From the NCBI RefSeq assembly GCF_025698545.1, contig NC_068569.1, positions 6,076,001 to 6,140,000 on the forward strand: DNA of 64,000 nucleotides, written 5' to 3'. Made by a program: the position numbers and the translations under genes. The notes under the pieces were generated by a model. That model did not search any database. It was given only the letters and a program-made list of their open reading frames with translations, and was not told where the DNA came from. Shown here piece by piece: positions 50,203 to 60,315 of the stretch. The first letter of the stretch is position 1, and each line of letters opens with the position of its first letter. Source of the DNA: Gossypium raimondii. Lineage: Eukaryota > Streptophyta > Magnoliopsida > Malvales > Malvaceae.

Positions 50203-50211
50203 GTAATAATT

Positions 50212-50570
50212 AGTATGTTAGAAAAAGCAATGAATGAAAAATGATGAATCGGACCCAACACAGACTATGAGCCATCTTTTATCATTTCAACATCAAAGTG
50301 CCTTTATTTAAAAATGAAGCACTTACAATAATTAGCTATCATGTATCCTACACTCTCAACATTATCATGATATGAAGATAAGCAAAAAAGGACAAAAGAA
50401 CATAGTTGAAATGTAAAATATTCCCCAACTCTAATTTTCTTCCCCCATTTTCCCAAGAAACAAACAATTATTCTCTTAGTCTTACTTCCCACCACCGCCA
50501 TTCCCAAAAATTGAAAAAAGGAAAAAGAAAATACATTTTAAGATCAAATATGGAACATATAGATGATTTG
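50212..50570. other. Short intergenic stretch, 3' flank of the protease gene
   Basis: No gene of its own. It holds the likely 3' UTR and polyadenylation region of the minus-strand protease; small frames on both strands are shadows. Confidence 0.5.
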
Positions 50571-50575
50571 TTTTC

Positions 50576-51994
50576 CTATATACATAACTGTGGTTTTAAC
50601 CCTAATCTTTGGTTCCTCAAATCATATTCCACGTAATAATTCTGCATCTGAAAACTCCCCAATACTATAGCTGGTCCGCTATGCCCCACTACAGCCTTTC
50701 CTCCACCGACATCGCCATCTGTCACCACCGTCAAGCACGCCACCCCTTCTCCAACCACCGCGAAATAATTCTCCAGCGGCAGTGCTATCTCAGCGCCGCC
50801 TTTAAAATGCAACCTCAACTCGGGTAACTCCACCGGTTTCCCCATATCCTTCACATCGAAACAAGGCCTCAACCCTGTTAATACCTCAACATCACGAGCT
50901 CTACTGTAGTTCTTAACTTGCTTCACAAATTCTACAGCTAGGGGCTCGAATATCTCACGAGCCATGAACGTGAAAGTCGAACCAGAATCCACGATGGTGC
51001 CACCATTACCATTATTTCCAGGCGAGAGAAACTTGCGGGGAACCTTAACGCGGCGCCCACCTACTGTTATCTTCCTTAAACCAACGTAGTAATAAACTTG
51101 GAAAGCTTCTTTGCCCCGGACAATGGGGTTTTTAATAAACGGTGTGTAGATTAAACCATTGGTTTTCCGATCCATATCGGAGGTGCTATCAAGTATCAAA
51201 GTGCTGCTACTAGGAGAGTCATCGAAGCGGCGAGAGATGAGACAGTAAGAGAATTTGTGTAGCTTAAGTTGAGTGGGCAAAGAAGGAAGGCCACGGCCGA
51301 AGCCGGCAATGCCGGCGGGTTGTCGGGAAGAGAAAATGGAGCATCCGACTAAGAAATTGGACACAGTTCTATCACCGAGATTCAGGGTTTCCGATAATGC
51401 AACCCCGGCAGTGGTTCCCGGGCCATAGAGGAGGAAGTAAGGGGGACATGCTTGAGTGCAGTTTTGGGGGGTGAAGCTGTTTCGGCATTCATCGCATTGG
51501 GTTTTGTTGGTGTGGTGGACCCATGAACACTTGGGGTTTCGGCAGCCGACGAGTCTAGAAGATGAAGATAGTTTAGGGATGAAGGAGGGGATAGTAACGT
51601 TTTGGTCGGAGGAAGGAGAAAAGGAGCAGTTTTTGCAGACATAGCGATGGGTACAAGGGAACCAAACGAAGTCACTGCCGGTGTCCATGACGAAAGGGAG
51701 GATTTGAGGTGGAGTGCCAAAGCTGAGAGAAATGGAGTAGCCTCCATAGCTGTGGGAAAAGAGTGGGGTGGTGGTGGTGGCGTCGCTGGTGGCAGTGGCG
51801 GTGATTTGGGGGTTTTTGAGGTGATGGGCTCTGGCTAAAGAGGAAGAGGCAAGGTAGCTGAGGATCTGGTACGGATCTCGAGATGGGTCATTGGCATCGA
51901 AATGTGTGAGCGTTAGTGGTAAATGCAAAGCGAAGGCGATGGCGGGGAAAATACAGAGCAAAAGAGATACGAAGCAGAGGACACGAGAAGACAT
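50576..51994 (-). CDS. Nepenthesin-type (A1B) aspartic protease, At4g16563-like
   Basis: A single exon of 472 residues, the usual length for intronless plant nepenthesin-like proteases. There is a signal peptide at about 1-22 (MSSRVLCFVSLLLCIFPAIA). A propeptide follows to about 80. The first catalytic Asp lies in DTGSDFVWFPC (Asp104), with the Cys-rich nepenthesin insertion after it (CKNCSF... CRNPKCSW... CDEC... CTQACPPY, about 120-185). GIAGFGRGLPSLPTQL is at about 228-243. The second catalytic Asp lies in IVDSGSTFTF (Asp336), and the C-terminal lobe ends GLKPQLCI. Both active-site motifs are intact, so an active endopeptidase is expected in the wall or vacuole. The family holds roles in defence, pollen and senescence; the specific role is unknown. 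TATATTATTA on the minus strand near 52,085-52,095 is a possible TATA box. Confidence 0.93.
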   Translation of the reverse strand: MSSRVLCFVSLLLCIFPAIAFALHLPLTLTHFDANDPSRDPYQILSYLASSSLARAHHLKNPQITATATSDATTTTPLFSHSYGGYSISLSFGTPPQILPFVMDTGSDFVWFPCTHRYVCKNCSFSPSSDQNVTIPSFIPKLSSSSRLVGCRNPKCSWVHHTNKTQCDECRNSFTPQNCTQACPPYFLLYGPGTTAGVALSETLNLGDRTVSNFLVGCSIFSSRQPAGIAGFGRGLPSLPTQLKLHKFSYCLISRRFDDSPSSSTLILDSTSDMDRKTNGLIYTPFIKNPIVRGKEAFQVYYYVGLRKITVGGRRVKVPRKFLSPGNNGNGGTIVDSGSTFTFMAREIFEPLAVEFVKQVKNYSRARDVEVLTGLRPCFDVKDMGKPVELPELRLHFKGGAEIALPLENYFAVVGEGVACLTVVTDGDVGGGKAVVGHSGPAIVLGSFQMQNYYVEYDLRNQRLGLKPQLCI

Positions 51995-51999
51995 GGTTT

Positions 52000-52860
52000 A
52001 CTTGTTTTTTCTTTTTTGGCAGCAAAAAAGAGAGATTATTGTTGAAGATTCTTTTATTGGAGGGAGAGATGAGATGAGATGGCTTTTAATAATATAAGAA
52101 AGCTTGATGGCGTTAGGTTTGGGTGTTAAATTTTTGCTCAACTATGTGCGAGAGTTTGATGAAATAGGAACCGTGGAAGAACAGTGCATTGAATATCATG
52201 GGTGCATGTGCTGCGGCAAGTGATAGCGAAATTGAAAGCTCAGAACAATCTTGTGAAGAATGTCACGCTGGCTTTAGCTGTCTTTTTATTCACTCTCGAC
52301 CTCTGTGTATATAAATGCATGTACACATATTGTGTTCAACCCAAGCACGTGGTTATAGAATGAAATCCAGACTGGGAACTTATATTTGTCACTTCCTTAA
52401 ATATAAGACGAAATATTTATACGACACTAATATGACTATAATTAAGCAGAACATGTTATGTTATCATAATATATACCATTACTTTAAATTTTAAATACCA
52501 TAATTAAATCGTTAACAAACCACCTGTAAATACACACATCGCAAAATCTAGCCACTATCCCCCAAATAAGCCTCAACTTGGAGCCTCGTCATAAATTAAA
52601 ATCTTCTTTTTTCCTAACTAAAATTAAGATGGCACCGACCCAATTAGTTGTTATAATCACCTTAAATTACGCCAAAATTCCAACTTTGACGTTTACAAAG
52701 CAATTTTCACTTTGTATAAGGAATTAGATAAAATGGGAAGTTTTCTTGAACTTGTTTCTAAATATGTAATATACAAACAGCAGCAACAAGGATATAAGTC
52801 TTGGGATTTTAGTCTCTTCCCAATGTAAATTGACTGCTTGTAAATCCATCTTTGGAGAGA
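52000..52860. other. Intergenic DNA between protease and NSRP1 copy
   Basis: It holds the promoter side of the protease gene and the 3' flank of the NSRP1 copy. No separate gene is seen; the frames at 52693-53092 (minus) run from flank into the pseudogene out of frame. Confidence 0.45.
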
Positions 52861-52874
52861 GGTAACTAACCAGA

Positions 52875-55803
52875 TCATTGCTGTTTAGCCCTCTTGCGTG
52901 GTAGAAAACGTTCTCTACCTGCAGTAACTGCATGTTCACCTCTTTTATGATGGTCACGCTTGGGTTGATCAACTGATATTTGTTTCTCCAAAGGGCTTTC
53001 TTGCACTGCTGTGTCCGGAAGTGTATCAATGGTAATATTTGGCCTAGAATCTTGGAAGCTGGACTCATGGTTTTGTGGACAACTTGTTTCATCCTGGTTC
53101 CGATCAGTCATCCTAGAAGACTCCAGAGCATTTGAGTCAGGCAACGGCTCAACACTGTTGTACACATCTATCTCCTCATCTTTCTTCTCACTCTTCCTTA
53201 ATTCAGTATTAATTTCTGGTTTCCGTTGCACGGCCTCATTCGCCCCAAATGCAACCATTTTTACCAAGGTTGAAGTAAAAATCACTCAAGTCCCTCTTCC
53301 TGGTAACCTTTAAAACAACAAAATGACCATCAATCAGGCAAGTTAAAACATCAGTAATCGAGGAGCAGTACCAAAGCAACCACAACTAGAACCAAGAAAA
53401 ATGAATATCACAAAAATCATTGATGCCAAAGAACAAACACTCTTTTAATAATTATTATTTATACACAGACACAAGGGCCAAAATGTAAATCATGTGGACC
53501 AAGCTTTGATTTCTTTCATTGAGTTAACTGTGAAAACTGCGAACTTCATTATCCTTTATTATCCATCTTTTATAGCACATGAACAACATTTTCACTCATG
53601 AACTTCAAGTTAAAAATTAAAAAAAAAAAAAAGAAAAAAAAAAGACATTAACCCTTTAAGCTAATGCTGACTGCATTTTTGCTTGTTCTAGATTAACAAA
53701 ATAAGTTAAACGTGTCTAAAGAAAGTCTTGAAATTCACTCTTTAACCATCAATTAATGTTTTCACCTTTTGAGTTCAATGTTACAATAAAATATACCAGC
53801 ATAAAAATATATCCAATAATGGAAAAAGTTTTTCAACCTAACTAATTCGATGGCCCTAGCAAAGAAAGCAATTTGAATGAATAAAGGCTCTAATATTTTA
53901 CCAGATGAATTTATGGTAATATGTGATAGAAAACCAGCACTGGCATGTAAGAGGGAAAAAGGTGAAGATTAAAACAGTTAGGTTGGAGTTGAACCAAGGT
54001 AAACAGTGATACTAGCAAGATGTAACAAATATATGAATGATAAAATTAAACACACACGTAGGCAAACAAAATAACATCTAAAGTGTGGTAAGTACTATAA
54101 AAGGTTTCAGATTTTGACATGCATTGAAAGAGGAACAGTTGAAATGCGAGGATAGAATGAGGTAAATGCTGGCATGAGGAATCTATTTTCTTCGTAGTCA
54201 TGGATGTATGGAGAAACAATATGACAGAGAAGTAGAAGGAAAGCATCACATAGCTAGAATTGTTCAAGAACACTAGACCTGTAAAGAAACCTGAATTCAC
54301 CTTTCTTGATCATAAAGGAAGAACAAAGAATCTAAACCATGAATTCCAGTAAATATTGCAATTCACACTCACTAAACATGTGGACAGTAGGACACCTGTC
54401 TGATTAATTAACATTCAAGTTGCACTAACTACAAGAGAAAAACAATTTCCTAAAAATGATATTACCCTAGCAAAGTCACAGTAACACCATTCTATGATCT
54501 GGAAAAGAAGAACCAAATTGAAGCTATATCTGTTCCATAGTAAGGAATAAGCTTCAAACCTGTAACTCTCAGAACAGTCGGGCACTTGCTCAGGATGCTT
54601 ACGAGAGGAAAATGGGATGTAAAACAGTATATCACTTATAAGAGGAAAATGAGATTTAAACAGTTTATCACTTATAAGAGGAAAATGAGATTTAAACAGT
54701 TTATCACTTACAAGAGGAAAATGAGATTTAAAACAGTTTATCACTTCAGCAATTATTTAGCTTATCAATTGGTGTCAAAATATCATCTGGTAGAACTTTT
54801 CTAGATCATTGGAAACTACTGTGAAAATAAGATGCCAAAAAAGAAAAAAACTAGTCCTGAAGCTTCTGTTTCAAAGAAATACGCCAATTAGCAAAAGCAC
54901 CTAAAACAACTTATTAATGCAATACACATGAATCAACAGATCTAGAACTACAGCAGTTATGCTTCACACCGCCAAATTTGTTAACAATTCAGTACCCAGA
55001 TCTAGAAGTGACAAGTAACATTAGATGAAGCTGAAGGAAAGGCTCAACTTACATCATCTTTCTCCTCTCGAAGTTGAGGTAAGCGCTCCTCTTCCATCCA
55101 TTTAGCCTGCTCAGCAAGTTTTTTCTTGTAGGCACTGGTCACAAACTTATCTTTGTCTGCATAAAGGTGATCCTCTTTACTCCTCTCTTTCACAAGCTTC
55201 CTCTCATACACTATCTCCTGCTCCCACTTTCGTTGCTCCACTTTTTTAACTAAATTATGAAAATATTTTGGCTGCAATAGTAGTAAGCGTTCTCATCAGT
55301 GATTAATCCTACATTATATTTTAAGCAATTATTTGTACAAATTTATGTCTGTTATGTTGGTATAAAGATTTACATAAAAAGTCAAGTAAATAAAAGTAAT
55401 AATTAAGGTTATTACAATCGAATAATCCTAGAAACTAGAGGGAAATTTCAAATTTGTTAGGAAAATTACCTTTCGCTCCTCGAGATCTTGAATGCGGGGA
55501 CGAACAACCTTCTTTGTCATCTCATCTAAACTCCATCGTAATCAAACACCAACGGGTCTTCCTCTAGCGCTTTCTTATGTTGCTCCTCAATCTTTGAAGA
55601 GAAAGTAAAAGATACAAAAGTCAGTTAAGTTATAGATACAGCTCTAATGAAATAGGGGGAAAAAGGAAGTCAGGTGAATCTCACATCCTTGAGTGATTTG
55701 TTCTTCCTAGCTTGCCGGGAAATCTCTCTCCACGTCGTCGCCGGAAACCGAGAGGGCGGGGGAGCAGCGGCCTTGCCGCCGGCTTTTTCTGCTGCGACGG
55801 GGT
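52875..55803 (-). pseudogene. NSRP1/CCDC55 (DUF2040) splicing-regulator copy, decayed but with introns
   Basis: Four exon-like blocks keep good splice sites: 55685-55803, 55470-55591, 55053-55271, 52875-53307. They read PSQQKKPAARPLLPRPLGF and RQARKNKSLKD; IEEQHKKALEEDPLVFDYDG and DEMTKKVVRPRIQDLEERK; PKYFHNLVKKVEQRKWEQEI and DKDKFVTSAYKKKLAEQAKW (intact); VTRKRDLSDFYFNLGKN, AFGANEAV, to a stop after RKRAKQQ. This is the family's full order. Lesions: no in-frame ATG in block 1; a frame change inside block 1 near 55,720; a lost base after FDYDGV (about 55,531) giving a stop; an extra G after LGKN (about 53,257). NSRP1 acts in nuclear speckles on alternative splicing; this copy cannot make the full protein. 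Retained introns mean a duplicated gene, not a processed copy. Assembly error is the alternative. Confidence 0.82.
54602..54746. repeat. 36-bp tandem repeat, about four copies
   Basis: Unit CAGTTTATCACTTATAAGAG followed by GAAAATGAGATTTAAA. The two central copies are nearly identical, and the outer ones are diverged or partial. It lies in the 1.7-kb last intron of the NSRP1 copy. The near identity of the inner units suggests recent expansion. Confidence 0.85.
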
Positions 55804-55809
55804 AACTTT

Positions 55810-56310
55810 AGATCCTAAAGTTAGGCGGGAGTTTTATTTCTTAATCTACACCTATATAATATTTAAGAGGGTAAACGAACCTGCTCCTATCAATTCTGAT
55901 ATTGACTAAATTAGTCCCTCTAGAAAAAAGTTAGAGCAATTTAATCCATACCAATTTTGAAAGTAAGGACAATTAATCACAACAATGTTAATATGTTTCA
56001 TCAATTGTACATAACTTTTATTCTCTAGCCCTCAAAATTTACACATTCTATCAATTTAATTTTAATTTAATAAATTTAGTTTGCAACATTTACACAATAT
56101 ATACAAATATTAAGGGAAAGTTGTTATTATATCAATCAAAGCAATTGGTAAAAAGCATTAATGTGCAATTAATTATCTATAGTTGCTCATTTTCTAATTT
56201 GAGAGGGATTAAATTGCGTCAATTTTTTTAACATAAACTAAATATTTCGATATCAAAATTGAGAGGGATTGAAAAGATATTCTTACCTATTTAAAAGGTG
56301 AATATATATG
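55810..56310. mobile_element. Possible fold-back / miniature element
   Basis: Left words TAAATTAGTCCCTCT and GCAATTTAATCC (55,905-55,960) recur inverted as GAGAGGGATTAAATTGCG and GAGGGATTGAAAAG (about 56,200-56,280). The ends are not exact and no target duplication was found. It abuts the 5' end of the NSRP1 copy and may have displaced its start region. Confidence 0.35.
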
Positions 56311-57190
56311 AAAGGTCACTCTATTATAGTTATGGGATTAAATTAACCACTTCACTATTAAATATATCAATTTAATCTTTTGTATTTTTAAAAAATAAAA
56401 TAAGAATAAATTTCAGTAGAATTATCATTTATTGTTTAAATAAATATCATTAACAAATATCATTTAATGTTTAATTGAAGTTTTAAATACTTAGAATTAC
56501 TTTATTTTAGATAAAAACAACTTAATTAAATTCACTTCAGAGTTAATATATAATCAAATTAAATATAAGACTAAAATATTTAATTTTATTTTATTAAAAT
56601 ATAATTTAATATTACAACAATTGAAGACAATTTTAAGCATTATTTTGGAATGAATTTTTTAATATTAATCTCATAAGTATTTTTAGGGATTAGTGTATTT
56701 TTCTATAAAGCTATGGGATTTGCTGACTGTACCATAATATATTATTAATCAAAAAATAAATATATTTATATGAAGAATTATTTTGTAATTACTTTTCTCT
56801 TTTGAAAAAAAACTGGATTCTTACTGTTACAACTAACAAAGTGAGATCCAATTGGTTAATTAACTTAAGCTTTTTTAATGGATTTGTTACATTATTGTAA
56901 AAGTTAAATTCTATAATTAAAAGAAATTATTTTTATATATAAGCATTAATAAATAATTACTATTTAAAGAAATTAAATTACATAAAATTGCAGTACTCCC
57001 AATAGATATACATAATTAATTAATTGAACTTTTTTATACACAGAATGAATTAAAATATTTTATATTCCTAAATTAAAAGATTTTATCAGATTACAAGGAA
57101 ATTTGAAACACTAGAATTCAAAGTCTTTAACCGATAGACGTCATCTAGAAAATCTCTTATGAATATACTTAAAATCATAAAAAGATTTTA
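56311..57190. other. AT-rich intergenic DNA, no gene seen
   Basis: Very AT-rich; no gene, RNA or structured repeat is supported. Confidence 0.5.
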
Positions 57191-57299
57191 TTGAATTTTC
57201 TCTTAATTATCACTATAATAATCATCAAGTTTCACAGAATTCGGAGTAAAGAGCTACAGAAGCAAAATCTTAGCTTTTTAAGGAAGAAATCAAATTACA

Positions 57300-57649
57300 G
57301 TATGTGTCTTCCTTCTGATTTAGTGTTGTCACTTATTTTATGCAAATCATCAAAAGATTCATTGATTCGATCTAGAAAAAAACCATCCGTTTCGTCATAC
57401 ACATCGTTGAAAGATTTATTGATTCCATTGAGAAAAAAGCCACTTGTTTCGTACACATCATTGAAAGATTTATTGATTCCATCGAGTAATATGTCGAGAG
57501 AGTTTAGTTGTCGGCGGTTGAAAAATTCCAACCCTTACCCAAAAAGATTAACGGTTCAAGCACCCGAGATTCCGTTGACCAACATAAAAGAAATTTTAGT
57601 TTATTTGCAGCCACTTGAATCAAATTCCAAGGGACATCGGTGTTTTTGA
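57300..57649 (+). CDS. Unassigned open frame with internal repeat
   Basis: The frame is open from 57191; a plausible internal start is the Met at 57300 (MCLPSDLVLSLILCKSSKD), giving about 115 residues. It has an in-frame tandem repeat of 18-19 residues at about 57,350-57,485: KDSLIRSRKKPSVSSYTSL, KDLLIPLRKKPLVSYTSL, KDLLIPSS. It is rich in Ser, Lys and Leu, with no domain, signal peptide or clear promoter. The opposite strand is also open here, so coding is doubtful. It could be a gene fragment or a repeat-driven chance frame. Confidence 0.2.
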
Positions 57650-59376
57650 CACATTGGGGATGAGATGAAATCTTAAATCCATGCTTTGTTTGGGTTTATT
57701 GGAAGGAATATAATCAACAAGATTGTTGCTGGTTTGGATGAATCTCATGCTGAAAATAGAAGGTTAGATTCAAATGTCATTTAAATTTTCAGCATGTAAA
57801 TAATGTGTTTTTTCAGATTAAGTTTTTTAATAGGAAGATTATAAGGTAGTAGTGATGTCAGATTTTCCAATATATCAATATAAAAAGTTATGGATGTTGT
57901 TTGGATTTTATCAGAAAATTTGCCTTTAAAGATAACAAAAATTGCTTTTAAGATATTAAAAACTCGAGTGGAGTAAATTTCAATGTATCTTCTAAATTAA
58001 AAGAGAATCATACACCAGGTCCATTGCTTTGTTTTCTTATCACATTGTGAATAATATTTTAAAGTGAAATAGGTGGCTTATATTTATTGGGTACGCCATG
58101 GTAGGCCTTGCATTCGGGCATTCTGTTGATAAATGCATTCGCTGCAGATTTTTTTATTTATGAGTGGATGTTTTTACCTAGGACCAACAATCTGCTGTAT
58201 TCTTTCTGAGGAGACAGCGTCTAGGTATAAAAATATTATGGTCCCACAATTCGATATATTCAGCCATGCCACTCAACTGTAGCAAAATATTTTAGAGGCA
58301 CTCCAACGTGATTTTGTTTGTACTTCAATATTTGAGGCACAATTTTGTTTTAGTGGAACCTGTTTTGAATGCCCATACGATGTTTTCTTCCTTGTTCAAG
58401 CGATTCAACAAAAACATATATCATCTTTCTTCACACATGGACTTAAAAATGATAAATGATACCACGGTCATGATTGTGGGAGTAGTCATTCACCAATTTT
58501 AATGTCTTTTGGTTTTCAATTTTCAATAGTGGCTCTTACAGTTAAATTGTAGCAGCGTCAACTTTTGTTAAATTTAAAATACTAATGTACAAAAATTGTT
58601 ATTTAATTAAAATTTAAAAATAAATAATTTTACTTTTTAACCCTTGGATTTCAATGGTAACGAAAATAGAAATTTAAATTTAAATATATTTTTTAATAAG
58701 AGAGGATTGTGGTTAATGTTAATATGAGTATTTAAATTCAACTTCTTCAGAAAAATAATTCCCTTAATCGAATTAAGTTCGGTTGGGTCGATTTTCAATT
58801 TAACCAAACTAATTTAACAATGTTAAGGTTTTTTAGTTTTAAGTGTCATATGCACTCTCACATATAAATTGGATTTAAACTTCTTCTTTTTTGTTCCATT
58901 GAGCTTCTGTACATATATAATATTTATTATTAACAATTTTGGTTCAGTGACTAATTTAGTTAATTAATTATTTTAGCTAAATCAATTGATAATTGGAATT
59001 TTAAAATTTCTTCTATTGATTTCTAATTGAATTAATTTCAATGATCGATTAATTCAGTTTTAACTAAACTTTCACATTTTTAGATGTCATTTAAAACTTC
59101 ATTTCAACAGGATTTTTTTCATTATACCACAAACTCATCTGAATGAAATATTTTAGATATATATATTATTATCATAATTAAAGAAATATGTATATCGCAC
59201 GTAAGGATAACAAAATCTAAATCTCCCGTGGATTTCAAACTAGTCCACTCTGGATGGAGCGGATTTTTTATTTGAAAAGTAAATGCAAGGCAGAGTCGGG
59301 TGGATTTTTTCTTTTGGACACTGGGTATGGAATGATTTTGGTAATGGCTTACCCCATTCTACTATATAAAATTATC

Positions 59377-59411
<35 letters not shown>

Positions 59412-59980
59412 TAGTAAAAGGAAAAAATGTAATATAGAAAAATCATATATTTTATTTTTTAAATTTTTTTAAGGATTATGTTTAAATATTTATTTGATTT
59501 TAAAAAGATTAAAAAGTTAAAAATAACTAGTAAAAATTAGATTGAAATGGAGTGAGGTGGGGTGAATGAGCATCTATGCATGGAAAGAACAGTAATTTTT
59601 AAGATTATAACAGTGAGAATATCTTGTGCAAACTGGAAGAAAAGGAATCGTTGAGTTTGAAGAGGATTGCTAAAATGTAGCTGGACTGCCCACCGTTTTA
59701 TGGCTAATAAGTTGCATTGGTCAAAGTAATTTTAAGTATTCAAGTACATAAGTAGAATTGTTGGTGGAATTTGAATTCAGATGGTAAAAGTTAGACATTT
59801 GGCTAAAAAACTGGAAGGCAGAATCAAAATAAAATATGCAACAAATTATGGTCCTCAAAACAAAATACAGATAATGATTTTATTATAAAACCTTAAATTA
59901 AACTAAGCAAACTGTTCTATGGCAAGAAAGAAAGAAAAACCTAGATAAATATAGAGGAATTGTAGACCTACCTTTTTTTT
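57650..59980. other. Intergenic DNA, no gene seen
   Basis: No gene is supported. The stretch 58,080-58,500 is less AT-rich and might be an old exon or retroelement piece, but no frame gives recognisable protein. An (AT)n microsatellite lies at about 59,380-59,407. Confidence 0.45.
59380..59407. repeat. (AT)n microsatellite
   Basis: About 13 uninterrupted AT units in intergenic DNA. Confidence 0.85.
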
Positions 59981-59985
59981 TCCTT

Positions 59986-60315
59986 TCAGTTGCTTGCCTT
60001 TTTGGCGTTGTGTTGGCTAAAAAGATCAAGCAAGACGGTGCTCTTGCATTTGGGGCACTTAGGATCCACTTCCGATAGCATAACATACATGAGACATCGA
60101 GGACATCCCACCAGCACCATCGACATTCCTTCAGGGCTACTGGGATATGGCATCATCGTCGTCGAGTCATCGGTCGGCTCCGAAGACACACATGAGCTTC
60201 CGGGTGACGAAGAAACTGATGTGTTTGGCGACACAATAACTGGTTGGTTAGCCGACCTAGTTGGTGATAACTTGAGCTTTAATTCCACTTTTGGAGTGTT
60301 GGTTCTTCGACTCAT
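59986..60315 (-). CDS. GIR1-like EAR-motif repressor (GL2-INTERACTING REPRESSOR family)
   Basis: A single coding exon of 109 residues. The EAR motif ELKLKLSP (residues 11-18, LxLxL type) recruits TOPLESS-type co-repressors. A Ser/Thr/Pro-rich middle follows. The conserved C-terminal module GMSMVLVGCPRCLMYVMLSE, DPKCPKCKSTVLLD has two CxxC pairs (Cys71/74 and Cys87/90), probably binding zinc. Arabidopsis GIR1 and GIR2 (about 100-120 residues) have this same architecture. They bind the homeodomain factor GL2 and repress root-hair and other epidermal programmes in the nucleus. The start is the only ATG before the EAR motif. A TTGTAG acceptor-like site 15 nt upstream of the ATG hints at an intron in the 5' leader, common in this family, but its donor was not placed. 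The C-terminal tail (FSQHNAKKASN) is not known to be conserved. Confidence 0.9.
   Translation of the reverse strand: MSRRTNTPKVELKLKLSPTRSANQPVIVSPNTSVSSSPGSSCVSSEPTDDSTTMMPYPSSPEGMSMVLVGCPRCLMYVMLSEVDPKCPKCKSTVLLDLFSQHNAKKASN

Noticed and set aside
42775-50211. Reading the whole region as one mobile element
   Set aside because: Exact target duplications of 5, 8 and 9 bp separate three different insertions within or beside the large MULE.
51382-51838. Frames on both strands inside the protease gene
   Set aside because: They are shadows of the single 472-residue protease frame, which has both active-site motifs.
54586-54804. 72-codon plus-strand frame with repeated KMRFKQFITYKR
   Set aside because: It is produced by the 36-bp tandem repeat (a multiple of three keeps the frame open) inside an intron; no other sign of coding.
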